Below are positions 42,143 to 51,124 of a DNA stretch of 64,000 nt, one piece after another. Below the pieces are notes generated by a model, which was not told the origin of the DNA, did not search any database, and worked only from the letters and a program-made list of their open reading frames with translations. The translations under genes were made by a program, and so were the position numbers. Position 1 is the stretch's first letter, and each line of letters begins with the position of its first letter. This DNA is from Nonomuraea harbinensis (GTDB lineage: Bacteria; Actinomycetota; Actinomycetes; Streptosporangiales; Streptosporangiaceae), in NCBI RefSeq assembly GCF_019396385.1, contig NZ_JAHKRN010000007.1:62001-126000 (forward strand), in the 5' to 3' direction.

Positions 42143-43147
42143 ATGACGAACACGCCGACACTCGCCCGGGGCGGCAGGCACGCCTCCGCCCCGGGCCGGG
42201 GCCCGTCCCGCGGGGGCAGGGGCAAGGGCCTGCCCGTCTGGTCCATCCCGTACGTCCTGCTGATCCCCGGCCTGCTGGTCATCGCGGCGCTGCTGCTCTA
42301 CCCGATGGTCCAGGTGGCGATCATCGCCTTCCAGAAGGTGGGCCTGCCGCAGATCAGCGGGCGGCGGCCGGCCGAGTGGGTCGGCACCGACAACTTCACC
42401 CGCATCTTCGAGAGCCAGATCTTCTGGGACTCGCTGCGCAACACGGTCGTGTTCGCGGTCATCGCGGTCACCATGACGCTGGTGCTGGGCACCGCCGTGG
42501 GGGTGCTGCTCAGCAAGCTCGGCAAGAAGATGTCCACGTTCCTGGTGATCGGCATCATGTGCGCGTGGGCCGTGCCGCCGGTGGCGCAGGGCATCATCTG
42601 GCGGTGGCTGTTCGACGCCGAGGCCGGGATGATCAACTGGGCGCTGAACCTGCTGCCCGACTGGCTGTCCACGCTGGTCTTCGGCCGCGCCGACTGGACC
42701 GGCGAGCCATGGCTCAACGACGCCTGGTCCGTCTACATGGTGCTGATCATCACGGTGGTGTGGGCGTCCTTCCCGTTCATCGCGGTGTCGGTGCTGGCCG
42801 GGCTCAAGGGCATCCCCTCCGACCTGTACGAGGCCGCGCGGGTGGACGGGGCGACCGGCTGGCGCACGTTCTGGCAGATCACGTTCCCGCTGCTCAAGCC
42901 GGTGTTCGCGGTGCTGACCGTACTGTCGATCATCTGGGACTTCAAGGTCTTCAGCCAGTTGTACGTGCTCATGAGCGGGCCGACGAACCGTGAGGCGTTC
43001 AACCTGTCCATGTACTCCTACACCGAGGCGTTCAAGGCGCCGCAGAAGATGGGCACGGGCTCGGCGATCGCGCTGGTGCTGACGGTCCTCCTGCTGGTCG
43101 TCACCGCCGTGTACATCCGGCAACTGGTCAAGCAGGAGGAGTTGTGA
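42143..43147 (+). CDS. Sugar ABC transporter permease, MalF type
   Basis: 334 residues with about six membrane segments, starting with a ~35-residue basic cytoplasmic tail. The coupling loop is EAARVDGATGWRTFWQITFP. It pairs with the next permease, which overlaps it as TGATG. No ATPase gene is present, so a shared ATPase of the MsiK type encoded elsewhere probably energises it. Confidence 0.94.
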   Translation: MTNTPTLARGGRHASAPGRGPSRGGRGKGLPVWSIPYVLLIPGLLVIAALLLYPMVQVAIIAFQKVGLPQISGRRPAEWVGTDNFTRIFESQIFWDSLRNTVVFAVIAVTMTLVLGTAVGVLLSKLGKKMSTFLVIGIMCAWAVPPVAQGIIWRWLFDAEAGMINWALNLLPDWLSTLVFGRADWTGEPWLNDAWSVYMVLIITVVWASFPFIAVSVLAGLKGIPSDLYEAARVDGATGWRTFWQITFPLLKPVFAVLTVLSIIWDFKVFSQLYVLMSGPTNREAFNLSMYSYTEAFKAPQKMGTGSAIALVLTVLLLVVTAVYIRQLVKQEEL

Positions 43148-43998
43148 TGAGCCCGCTGGCCAGGAAGCGCTTGGGCAAGGTGGCACTGAACGCCACGGCC
43201 CTCCTGGTGTTCCTGTTCGCGGTCTTCCCCGTCTATTGGATGGTGTCGACCGCCTTCAAGGCCAACGACCAGATCTTCACCACCGAGTTCATCCCGTTCC
43301 CCACCCATTTCACCTTCGAACACCTGCACCGGGTGCTGACCGAGGGCGTGGCGGGCAACTCGATCTGGGTCTACATGGGCAACAGCGCGGTCGTGGCGCT
43401 CGGCACCGTGCTCATCGGGGCGGTCTTCTCGCTGCTGGCGGCGACGGCGGTGGCCCGGTTCCGGTTCAAGGGCCGCGCCGGCTTCCTGTTCCTGCTGCTG
43501 ATCGCGCAGATGATCCCGGCCGAGGCGCTGCTCATCCCGCTGTTCCTGCAGGTCAAGACCCTCGGCCTGTACGACCACCTCGCCGGTCTGATCCTGGTCA
43601 ACGTGGGGCTGACCCTGCCCTTCGGCATCTGGATGCTGCGCACGTTCGTGGCCGCGGTGCCGAAGTCGCTGGAGGAGGCGGCCTGGATCGACGGGGCGTC
43701 CAGGTTCGTCACGTTCTGGCGGGTGCTCTTCCCGCTGGTCGCGCCGGGCCTGGTGGCGACCAGCATCTTCTCCTTCATCACCGCGTGGAACGAGCTCATC
43801 TTCGCGCTGGTGCTGATGAGCGAGTCCACCGGCTACACCATGCCCGTGGCCCTGCAGTACTTCTTCGGCCACAAGGGCACGGACTGGGGCGCCATCATGG
43901 CCAGCTCCACGATGATGACCATCCCGGTCGTCATCTTCTTCATGATCGTGCAGCGCCGCATGGTGACCGGCCTCATGGCCGGCGCCGTCAAGGGCTGA
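43147..43998 (+). CDS. Sugar ABC transporter permease, MalG type
   Basis: 283 residues, six membrane segments, coupling loop EEAAWIDGASRFVTFWRVLFP. ATG 43147 overlaps the previous stop and follows an AGGAGGAG ribosome site; a GTG at 43144 is also in frame. Completes the transmembrane pair of the importer. Confidence 0.94.
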   Translation: MSPLARKRLGKVALNATALLVFLFAVFPVYWMVSTAFKANDQIFTTEFIPFPTHFTFEHLHRVLTEGVAGNSIWVYMGNSAVVALGTVLIGAVFSLLAATAVARFRFKGRAGFLFLLLIAQMIPAEALLIPLFLQVKTLGLYDHLAGLILVNVGLTLPFGIWMLRTFVAAVPKSLEEAAWIDGASRFVTFWRVLFPLVAPGLVATSIFSFITAWNELIFALVLMSESTGYTMPVALQYFFGHKGTDWGAIMASSTMMTIPVVIFFMIVQRRMVTGLMAGAVKG

Positions 43999-44058
43999 TC
44001 GACACCACGGGCGCCTCCCCGTATCCGAGGCTGCCCGTTTTCCATCTGATGAGGAGCC

Positions 44059-45504
44059 ATGAGTCGTAGTGATCGGGGGCTGCGCCGCCTCGCGGCCGGT
44101 ACGTTGCTCGTCGCCTTCCAGGGCACCACGCCGCCGGGCTGGGTGCTGCGCGAGCTGGAGCGAGGGCTGGGCGGCGTCACGCTCTTCGGCTTCAACGTCG
44201 ACGGCCACGAGCCGCCCGCCGCGCTCACCGCGGCGCTGCGGGAAGCGGGCGGCGAGCCGGTCGTCTCCCTGGACGAGGAGGGCGGCGACGTCACCAGGCT
44301 GGCCTACCACGAGGGCAGCCCGTACCCGGGGAACGCGGCGCTCGGCGCGGTGGACGACGCCGAGCTGACCCGGCAGGTCTACCGGGCGATCGGCGCGGAA
44401 CTGGCCGCCTGCGGGATCAACCTGGACATGGCGCCGGACGCCGACGTGAACTCCGAGGCGGACAACCCGGTCATCGGCACCCGGGCGTTCGGCGACGAGC
44501 CCGGACTGGTCGCCCGGCACACGGTGGCCGCCGTCGAGGGCCTGCAGGCGGCGGGGGTCGCGGCCTGCGTCAAGCACTTCCCCGGCCACGGCGCCACCCG
44601 CGTCGACTCGCACCTGGCCATCCCGGTTGTCGACGTCACCCCGGAGGTGCTGCGCGAACGGGAGCTGGTGCCGTTCCGCGCGGCCATCGAAGCGGGCACC
44701 AAGTCGATCATGACGGCGCACGTGGCCGTGCCCGCGCTGACCGGCGGCACGCCCGCGACGCTGTCACCCGCCGCGCTCACCGGGCTGCTGCGGGGCGAGC
44801 TCGGCTACGACGGCGTGGTGATCTCCGACGCGCTCGACATGCACGCGATCACCAAGAGCGTCGGACTGGCCGGTGGCGCGGTGCGTTCGCTGGCCGCCGG
44901 CGCCGACCTGCTCTGCCTCGGGCCGATACCCGGCCACGACGAGGTGCGCGAGGTGATCGACGCGATCGTGGCCGCCGTGGGCGAGGGAACGCTGCCGCCG
45001 GCCAGGCTGGAGGAGGCGGCGGCCCGGGTGGAGGCGCTGCGTGCCTGGTTCGGCGCGCCGGGGCGCACCCTGCCCGAGCGGAACGGGGTCGGGCTGCGCG
45101 CCGCCCGCCGCGCCGTGCGGCTGGCCGGCGAGCCGGCGCCGCTGTCGCAGCCGCTGGTGGTGGAGGTGGACACGCCGCCGACCATCGCCGTGGGCGACGT
45201 GCCGTGGGGGCTCGGGCGCTGGCTGCCGGAGGCGGAGGTCCTGCGGCTCGCCCCCGGCTCGGCCGACGTGCCGGCGCTGCTGGCCAAGGCCGCGGACCGG
45301 TCGCTGGTGGTGGTGGTCAGGGACGCGCACCGCCACCCGGACAGCCGTGCGCTGGTCTCCGCGCTGGTGGCCGCCCGGCCGGACGCGACGGTGGTCGAGA
45401 TGGGGCTGCCGGTCTGGCGCCCGGACACGGCCGCCTACCTCGCCACGTACGGTGCGGCCAGGGCGAACGCGCAGGCCGCGGCGGAACTGCTCGCCGGGAC
45501 CTGA
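44059..45504 (+). CDS. Glycoside hydrolase family 3, NagZ-like
   Basis: 481 residues, no signal peptide, so it acts on imported sugar in the cytosol. SLDEEGGDVTRL, CVKHFPGHGATRVDSH and the nucleophile Asp in ISDALDMHAI define GH3; the His in KHFPGHG belongs to the beta-N-acetylglucosaminidase (NagZ) branch. A C-terminal ~130-residue domain follows the barrel. Probably releases GlcNAc from chitobiose or muropeptide fragments. The ribosome site GAGGAG precedes the ATG. Last gene of the ABC operon, 60 bp after the permease, as dasD follows dasABC in Streptomyces. Confidence 0.92.
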   Translation: MSRSDRGLRRLAAGTLLVAFQGTTPPGWVLRELERGLGGVTLFGFNVDGHEPPAALTAALREAGGEPVVSLDEEGGDVTRLAYHEGSPYPGNAALGAVDDAELTRQVYRAIGAELAACGINLDMAPDADVNSEADNPVIGTRAFGDEPGLVARHTVAAVEGLQAAGVAACVKHFPGHGATRVDSHLAIPVVDVTPEVLRERELVPFRAAIEAGTKSIMTAHVAVPALTGGTPATLSPAALTGLLRGELGYDGVVISDALDMHAITKSVGLAGGAVRSLAAGADLLCLGPIPGHDEVREVIDAIVAAVGEGTLPPARLEEAAARVEALRAWFGAPGRTLPERNGVGLRAARRAVRLAGEPAPLSQPLVVEVDTPPTIAVGDVPWGLGRWLPEAEVLRLAPGSADVPALLAKAADRSLVVVVRDAHRHPDSRALVSALVAARPDATVVEMGLPVWRPDTAAYLATYGAARANAQAAAELLAGT

Positions 45505-45519
45505 GCCACCGGCCGCCGG

Positions 45520-46719
45520 TCAGGACGTGAGGAGCTCCTGGCGGGCCTGGTCGAGCGCGGCGAGCACGGCGCCGCGCAGCACCGGGTTCGGGTCGGTGAC
45601 GGCGGTGGTGACCACCTGCGGGCGGACCGGGCAGACGCGGGCCACCGCCTCCTCCACCCGCGAGGTGAGCGCCTCTCCCCCGGCGTGACCGACCTCCCCC
45701 GCCAGCACCACCAGGCCGGGATCGAGGATCACGCAGACGGCCGCCACGCCCAGGGCGAGCCTGCGGGCTATCTCGTCGAGCAGCGGCTCGCCCTCGGCCC
45801 CGGCCGCCACCGCCACCTGGACGCACTGGCCCGCGCTGTCGGCCGCGAACCCGTACCCCTGCGCCAGCTCCGCCACCGCCTCCGCGCTGACCAGCGACTG
45901 CAGGCCGCCCGCCAGCGACGGCAGCCGTCCCGGCGCGGTGCGGATGTCCTCCGGCAGCGGCACGCCCGGCACGGGCAGGTAGCCGATCTCGCCCGCGCTG
46001 CCCGAGCGGCCGCGGTGGAGCCGGCCGCCGAGCATCACCGCCATGCCCAGGCCGCGGCTGGACCACAGCAGCACGAAGTCGTCGATGCCCCGCGCGGCGC
46101 CGTCGGCCCGCTCGGCGATGGCGGCGAGGTTGACGTCGTTCTCGATCGTCACCTCTCGCTTGAGGTCGCCCGCCAGGGCCTCGTGGATGCCTTCGTGCCA
46201 GCCCGGCAGGTCGAAGGAGAAGCGCACGTCGCCGCTGCGCGGGTCGACCACGCCGGGAGTGCCGATGACGACGCCGCGCAGCCTGCCCAGGCCGACCTTG
46301 GCGCTCCGGCAGGCCTTGGTGATCGCGTCGTGCACGGCGGCGACCGGGTCGGGGTGGCTGTCGGGGTCGACGGTGACCTGGGAGATCGTGCGGCCGTGGA
46401 TGTCGGCGACCGCCGTGGAGATCAGCCCGGGACCGACCTCCAGCCCGGCGACGTAGGCGCTGGAGGGGATGACGGAGTAGAGCGCCGCGTTGGGGCCGCG
46501 CCCCCCGGCCTGCGCGCCGACCACCTCGACCAGCCCGCGCTCCTCCAGCCGGGCCAGCGTCTGGGAGGCGGTCACCTTGGACAGGCCGGTCAGCTCGCCG
46601 ATCTGGCCGCGGGTCATCGGCCCGGAGGCCAGCAGCAGCTCCAGAGCGGCCCGGTCGTTGATCTCCCTGAGCAGTCTGGGCACACCAGGCCGTCGCTCCA
46701 CGCTGAATCCCACCGTCAC
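45520..46719 (-). CDS. ROK family transcriptional regulator (copy 2)
   Basis: About 399 residues from GTG 46719; GTG 46713 or 46701 are alternatives because no ribosome site is clear. Strongly similar to copy 1 throughout: PGVPRLLREINDRAALELLL, TGLSKVTASQTLARLEERGLVEV, GRGPNAALYSVIPSSAYVAGLEV, IENDVNLAAIAERADG. No CxCGxxGC zinc motif. The two copies bracket the importer and GH3 genes; copy 2 converges on GH3 (15-bp gap). It likely responds to a related sugar and may act on the same operon. Confidence 0.9.
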   Translation of the reverse strand: MTVGFSVERRPGVPRLLREINDRAALELLLASGPMTRGQIGELTGLSKVTASQTLARLEERGLVEVVGAQAGGRGPNAALYSVIPSSAYVAGLEVGPGLISTAVADIHGRTISQVTVDPDSHPDPVAAVHDAITKACRSAKVGLGRLRGVVIGTPGVVDPRSGDVRFSFDLPGWHEGIHEALAGDLKREVTIENDVNLAAIAERADGAARGIDDFVLLWSSRGLGMAVMLGGRLHRGRSGSAGEIGYLPVPGVPLPEDIRTAPGRLPSLAGGLQSLVSAEAVAELAQGYGFAADSAGQCVQVAVAAGAEGEPLLDEIARRLALGVAAVCVILDPGLVVLAGEVGHAGGEALTSRVEEAVARVCPVRPQVVTTAVTDPNPVLRGAVLAALDQARQELLTS

Positions 46720-46726
46720 AATCGAA

Positions 46727-46747
46727 AAGGTTGTTGCAAGTTTAGCG
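46727..46747. promoter_or_regulatory. Second copy of the ROK motif
   Basis: AAGGTTGTTGCAAGTTTAGCG lies 8 bp before the ROK copy 2 start and shares 15 of 21 bases with the element before ROK copy 1. It also sits upstream of the divergent EEP gene at 46792. Confidence 0.55.
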
Positions 46748-46791
46748 CTCCCACCCTTGCTTATCGATGCAGGTGAACGCGAGGATTGCTC

Positions 46792-48744
46792 ATGCTCTCC
46801 CTCCGCCACCAGGTCGCTCTCCTGGCGATCGGCGTCGTCCTCTTCCTCGACGTGCTGCGGGTGTTCCTCCCGTCATTGATCACGCTGTTCGGGCGGGCCG
46901 GGTCGACGGCTCCGGAGCTGATGGGCCTGTACGCGGCCGCCTGGTTCGTACTCCCGTTCCTGGCGCTGCGGCTGAAGCCGCGCTGGGCCGTGCTGGGCGG
47001 GGCGGTCGCGCTGGTGCTGGTCCGCGTGCTCCTGCAGGCCGGCGTCTCGCAGCTGTACGTGGCCTCGGCCGGGGTGAGCGCCGGCTTGGTCTTCCTGTAC
47101 GGATGCGCGCGGACGACGACCCGGGCGGCGGCGCCCGTGGGGATCATCGGCGGAGTGGCCTGCTCGGTGCTCGGCCACCTGCTGCTCGACGGGGTGGACC
47201 TGGTGTGGCGACCCGGGCTCCTGGCGTGGGCGGCGGTGCTGGGGCTGTGCGCCGCGTTCCTGGTGCTGACCCGTACAGCGGGCGCCGACCCGGCCCGCAC
47301 GGATGCTGACACCCCAGCCCGCGCGGGAGGCGCCGACCCGGCTGGTGACGCCTCAGCCCGGGCGGGTGGCGACGGCGGGCTCGCGCCTGCCGGGACCTGG
47401 TTCCTGGTCGGGCCGGTGCTGCTGCTGGCCGGGATGGCGGCCACCGGCTACGCGAAGGCGGCCGTCGGGCCGAGCGTGATCGGCTGGGACGCGCTCCTTC
47501 AAGTGGCGGCGCTGGTGGCGGCGACGGTGCTGGCGTCGCGGGTGTCGCACTCCCCCGCCTTCGACGCCGCCGCGGCCGTGCTGCTGGTGTGCTTCACGGT
47601 GTTGCTGCTGCTCCCGTCGTCCGGGTCCACGGGGCTGGGGCTGAGCGGCGCCATGGTGCTGCTGTGGACGGGCCCGGTGCTCGCCGCCTCGGCGCAGCGG
47701 CCGGCGGGCGGGCGGCAGGGGGTCGCGGTGCTCGGCGGCGGGCTGGTGTTCCTGGTGGCGACCTTCGGCTACTACGCCTCGTACGACCTGGACCTGGGCA
47801 TACCCAACCAGGTCTGGCCGGTCACGGTCGCGGTGCTGGCGGCGGTCGTGGCCGTGCGGCCGGGGCGGCCCCGGCCGCTGGGTCCGCGGGTGCGGCGGCG
47901 GGTGTGGCCGGCCGTGGCGGTGGCGGCGGCGCTCATGGTGCTCGTGGCGGCCACCAGCTGGCGGCCGCCGCCCGCGAACCGTCCCCTGGGCGGAGACACG
48001 ATCAAGCTGATCGCCTACAACATCCGGATGGGGTTCGGCCTGGACGGGCGGCTGTCACTGGACGACATCGCCGCCTGGGCCGCCGCCGAGAAGCCGGACG
48101 TGGTGCTGCTCAGCGAGGTGGACCGGGGCTGGCTGCTCAACGGCGGCCACGACGACCTGGCGAGGATCGCCCGCGGCCTGGGCATGCGCTACTACTTCGC
48201 CCCGGCCGCCGACAACGTGTGGGGCGACGCCCTGCTCACCAACCTTTTCGTACGCGGCGTCCACTCCCATCGGCTGGGCGGGCACGACTACCCGACCGGT
48301 GCCCAGGCCCAGGCCATCGTGCTGGCCGCCGGGCCCCACGAGCTCGGCATCGTGAACACCCACCTGCAGGCCCCGGCCGGGCAGGCGCCCGAGGTCGCCG
48401 CCATGGTCAGGGCCCTGGCCGCCGGGAGGGACGCCGCCGAGGCGGGCCCGCGCTCGCGGGTGGGCAACGGCCTGATGAGGCCGGTGATCCTGGCCGGGGA
48501 CCTGAACATCCGGCCCGGTGACCCGGAGATGCGGGTGCTGGAGCGGGCCGGGCTGTCGGACCCGCTGCTCGCGCTCGGCGACCCGCCCACCTCGCCCGCC
48601 GACGCCCCCACGGAGCGGATCGACCACGTGCTGATCAGCGACGGGTTGACCGCCGTATCCGCCGAGGCGCCGCGGGTGCCGTTCTCTGATCATCTGCCCG
48701 TGGTGGCCACCTTGCGTCTAACCAGTGTTGACCAACAGGGATAA
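46792..48744 (+). CDS. Membrane-embedded endonuclease/exonuclease/phosphatase-fold protein
   Basis: 650 residues. The first ~400 hold about ten membrane segments interrupted by a Gly/Ala/Pro/Asp loop of tandem near-repeats (ADPARTDADTPARAGGADPAG, about 165-200). The last ~245 form an EEP hydrolase: AYNIRMGFG, LLSEVDRGW, IVNTHLQAPAG, GDLNIRPGD and SDHLPVVATL provide the metal and catalytic residues. By topology the hydrolase probably lies at one membrane face and acts on a phosphodiester or phospholipid. ATG 46792 follows GAGG; a TTG 6 bp earlier is possible. Confidence 0.85.
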   Translation: MLSLRHQVALLAIGVVLFLDVLRVFLPSLITLFGRAGSTAPELMGLYAAAWFVLPFLALRLKPRWAVLGGAVALVLVRVLLQAGVSQLYVASAGVSAGLVFLYGCARTTTRAAAPVGIIGGVACSVLGHLLLDGVDLVWRPGLLAWAAVLGLCAAFLVLTRTAGADPARTDADTPARAGGADPAGDASARAGGDGGLAPAGTWFLVGPVLLLAGMAATGYAKAAVGPSVIGWDALLQVAALVAATVLASRVSHSPAFDAAAAVLLVCFTVLLLLPSSGSTGLGLSGAMVLLWTGPVLAASAQRPAGGRQGVAVLGGGLVFLVATFGYYASYDLDLGIPNQVWPVTVAVLAAVVAVRPGRPRPLGPRVRRRVWPAVAVAAALMVLVAATSWRPPPANRPLGGDTIKLIAYNIRMGFGLDGRLSLDDIAAWAAAEKPDVVLLSEVDRGWLLNGGHDDLARIARGLGMRYYFAPAADNVWGDALLTNLFVRGVHSHRLGGHDYPTGAQAQAIVLAAGPHELGIVNTHLQAPAGQAPEVAAMVRALAAGRDAAEAGPRSRVGNGLMRPVILAGDLNIRPGDPEMRVLERAGLSDPLLALGDPPTSPADAPTERIDHVLISDGLTAVSAEAPRVPFSDHLPVVATLRLTSVDQQG

Positions 48745-48752
48745 TCGATAAC

Positions 48753-49202
48753 ATGCGCCTTTCTGCTCGCGTCGACTACGCCCTCCGCGCCGCCGCCGAA
48801 CTCGCCGCGGCCGGTGCCGGCCCCACCACCGTGGGCGAGCTCGCCAAGGAGCAGGACATGCCGCCCAAGTACTTGGAGAACATCCTCCTGCAGATGCGCC
48901 GCGCCGGCCTGGTCCGCGGCCAGCGCGGTCCTGAGGGCGGCTATGTGCTGGCCCGCCCGCCGGCCGACATCTCGCTCGCCGACGTCATCAGGGCCGTCGA
49001 CGGCCCGCTGGCCAACGTGCGGGGCGAGCGGCCCGAACACGTCGGCTACCGGGGCCCGGCCGAGTCGCTGCAGCAGGTGTGGATCGCGCTGCGGGCGACC
49101 GAGCGCGGCATCCTCGAAGAGGTCACGCTGGAGCACGTCGCCTCCGGCCGCCTGCCCGACCGCGTCAGCCAGCTCGCCGCCGACCCCGCCGCCTGGGACT
49201 GA
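48753..49202 (+). CDS. Rrf2 family transcriptional regulator without cysteines
   Basis: 149 residues. Rrf2 winged helix: MRLSARVDYALRAAAELA, TVGELAKEQDMPPKYLENILLQMRRAGLVRGQRGPEGGYVLAR. The cysteines that bind a cluster in IscR, NsrR or RsrR are absent, so it cannot be an Fe-S sensor of that type; a CymR-like, partner- or ligand-controlled mode is possible. It starts 8 bp after the EEP gene stop. AT-rich GATAATCGATAAC lies directly before the ATG and may be its operator. Confidence 0.9.
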   Translation: MRLSARVDYALRAAAELAAAGAGPTTVGELAKEQDMPPKYLENILLQMRRAGLVRGQRGPEGGYVLARPPADISLADVIRAVDGPLANVRGERPEHVGYRGPAESLQQVWIALRATERGILEEVTLEHVASGRLPDRVSQLAADPAAWD

Positions 49203-49248
49203 CCGGCCCGCGGCGCCGCCGTCGGAGGCCCCCGTACGGAAGCCCCGC

Positions 49249-50451
49249 TCAGGTCCCCGTACGGCTGACCGTGCTGGTGACCGCCGGTCGGCCCAGCCGG
49301 GACGCCTGCCAGAAGAGCACCAGGGCGACGACCTCCACCACGGCCGCGGCCGCCGGGAGCAGACCCGGCCCGTGCCACTCCAGCACGACACCGCCCAGCG
49401 CGCCCCCGCCGGACACGCCCACGTACACCGCGCTGCTGTTGAGCGCCAGCGCCTGCGGCCCGGCGGGACCGGCCAGGGCCAGCAGGCGAACCTGGGCGGG
49501 CGGCGGGATCCACCACGACACCCCCGCCCAGAGCGCGAGCAGCGGCAGGAGCGCGAGCAGGGCGAGCGGCCGCAGCCCCCACGCGACCGTGAACGCGGCC
49601 ATGACGGCGCCGAACCCGCAGATCCCCGCGATGAGCGCCCGGTCGGCCCCCCACCGGTCACCGGCCCGCCCGCCGAGCTGCCCGCCGGCGAACCCGGCCG
49701 CCCCCGCCAGCACGAACACCCAGCCGACCTCGACGGGCCCGGCCCCCGCCAGCTCCCGCAGGAACGGGGCCAGGTACGTCATCACCATCATGCTGCCGAG
49801 CACGATCGCCACGATCCCCAGCAGTCCGGCGACCACCTGGGGCCGGGCCAGCGGCACCAGCCGGTCCCGCAGCGAGCCCTCGGCCGGTTCCGGCGCCACG
49901 CGCGGCAGCGTACGGCGCACGGCCACGAGCGACACCAGGCCGAGCAGCGCGGCGAGCACGAACGTGGCCCGCCAGCCGAACGCGCCGCCCACCCAGGTGC
50001 CGATGGGCACGCCCAGCATCAGCGACCCGGTCAGCCCGCCCATGACCAGCGCCAGGTAGCGCCCCTGCCGCCCGGCCGGGGCCTGGGAGGCGGTGATGGC
50101 GTACGCGGCGGGCACGACGGCCGCCGCGGCCACCGCCGCCAGCACCCGCAGCCCCATCAGCACCGGGTAGGACGTGACCAGCGCCGCCGCCCCGTTGGCG
50201 GCGACGAACAGCAGCAGCGCCCCGGTCATCAGCCCGCGCCGCGGCCACGAGGCGGTCACCACGGACGCCACCGGCGCGGTCAGCGCGAACGCCAGCGAGA
50301 AGCCGGTCACCAGTTGCCCGCCCACCGCCTCGCTGACCCCGAGGTCGCGGGAGAGGGCGGGCAGCACCCCGGCGATCACGTAGTCGTCGGTGGCGAAGGT
50401 GAACATGGTGAACGTCAGTGCCGCCAGCCAGGCGGGCACTCGCTTGGACAT
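49249..50451 (-). CDS. MFS efflux transporter, DHA1-like
   Basis: 400 residues with about twelve membrane segments. The motif after segment 1 (FATDDYVIAGVLPALSRDLGVSE) and GGQLVTGFSLAFALTAPV are typical of drug:H+ antiporters of the AraJ/CmlR type. It diverges from a TetR gene with two operator-like repeats between them, the usual layout of a ligand-induced exporter. The drug is unknown. Confidence 0.92.
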   Translation of the reverse strand: MSKRVPAWLAALTFTMFTFATDDYVIAGVLPALSRDLGVSEAVGGQLVTGFSLAFALTAPVASVVTASWPRRGLMTGALLLFVAANGAAALVTSYPVLMGLRVLAAVAAAAVVPAAYAITASQAPAGRQGRYLALVMGGLTGSLMLGVPIGTWVGGAFGWRATFVLAALLGLVSLVAVRRTLPRVAPEPAEGSLRDRLVPLARPQVVAGLLGIVAIVLGSMMVMTYLAPFLRELAGAGPVEVGWVFVLAGAAGFAGGQLGGRAGDRWGADRALIAGICGFGAVMAAFTVAWGLRPLALLALLPLLALWAGVSWWIPPPAQVRLLALAGPAGPQALALNSSAVYVGVSGGGALGGVVLEWHGPGLLPAAAAVVEVVALVLFWQASRLGRPAVTSTVSRTGT

Positions 50452-50468
50452 GGGAACCCCAAAATTAA

Positions 50469-50507
50469 GGCAACAGTTGTTACCGAGGTAAGGTAACAGT
50501 CGTCACC
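50469..50507. promoter_or_regulatory. Twin 16-bp TetR operators
   Basis: GGCAACAGTTGTTACC (50469-50484) and GGTAACAGTCGTCACC (50492-50507) are near-palindromes differing from each other at only three bases, 23 bp apart. Both lie between the divergent MFS and TetR genes, within 60 bp of each start. Confidence 0.75.
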
Positions 50508-50532
50508 CCAATGACGTCAAAGGGATTATCCG

Positions 50533-51117
50533 ATGGCCAGGACCGCCGATCCCGCCCGCCGGGAGGAACTCCTCGACCGCATCGTCGACTACCTGGCGGA
50601 GCGCGGCCTCTCGACGCTGTCCATGCGGCCGCTGGCCGAGCACCTGGGCAAGTCCACCCGCGTGCTGACCCACCACTTCGAGGACAAGGAAGAGCTGCTG
50701 TCGGCCACCATGCGACGCCTGGACGAGCGCCACCGGGCCTGGCTGCGCTCGCTGCCCGGCTGGGACGGCTCCGACAGCGTCGGCACGATCGTCCGCCGCA
50801 CCTGGGAGTTCCAGCTGAGGGAGGACAACCTGCCGATCGCCCGGCTGATCCACGAGATCGAAGGGCTGGCGGCGGGCGGCCGGCTCACGGGTCTGGTGCC
50901 GGAACTGCTGGCGGACCGGTCGGCGTTCGTGGCGTCGCTGCTCCGCGATCGCGGCGTCCCCGAACGCGACGCGCTGCGCATCTCGACCCTGGTCAACTCC
51001 GCTTACACGGGCCTGCAGCTCGACGTCCTCACCACCGGCGAACGCGAGCGCGTCGACGAGGCCCTGCACCAGCTCGCCGACCTGGTCGACGAGTGGGTCG
51101 AGGCCGCCGCCCGCTGA
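50533..51117 (+). CDS. TetR family regulator of the divergent MFS pump
   Basis: 194 residues. Helix-turn-helix at about 10-55 (DYLAERGLSTLSMRPLAEHLGKSTRVLTHHFEDKEELL), then a helical TetR C-terminal domain. Probably represses itself and the divergent MFS gene through the two operators upstream. Ligand unknown. The gene ends 8 bp before the methyltransferase remnant. Confidence 0.92.
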   Translation: MARTADPARREELLDRIVDYLAERGLSTLSMRPLAEHLGKSTRVLTHHFEDKEELLSATMRRLDERHRAWLRSLPGWDGSDSVGTIVRRTWEFQLREDNLPIARLIHEIEGLAAGGRLTGLVPELLADRSAFVASLLRDRGVPERDALRISTLVNSAYTGLQLDVLTTGERERVDEALHQLADLVDEWVEAAAR

Positions 51118-51124
51118 GCGGCCG

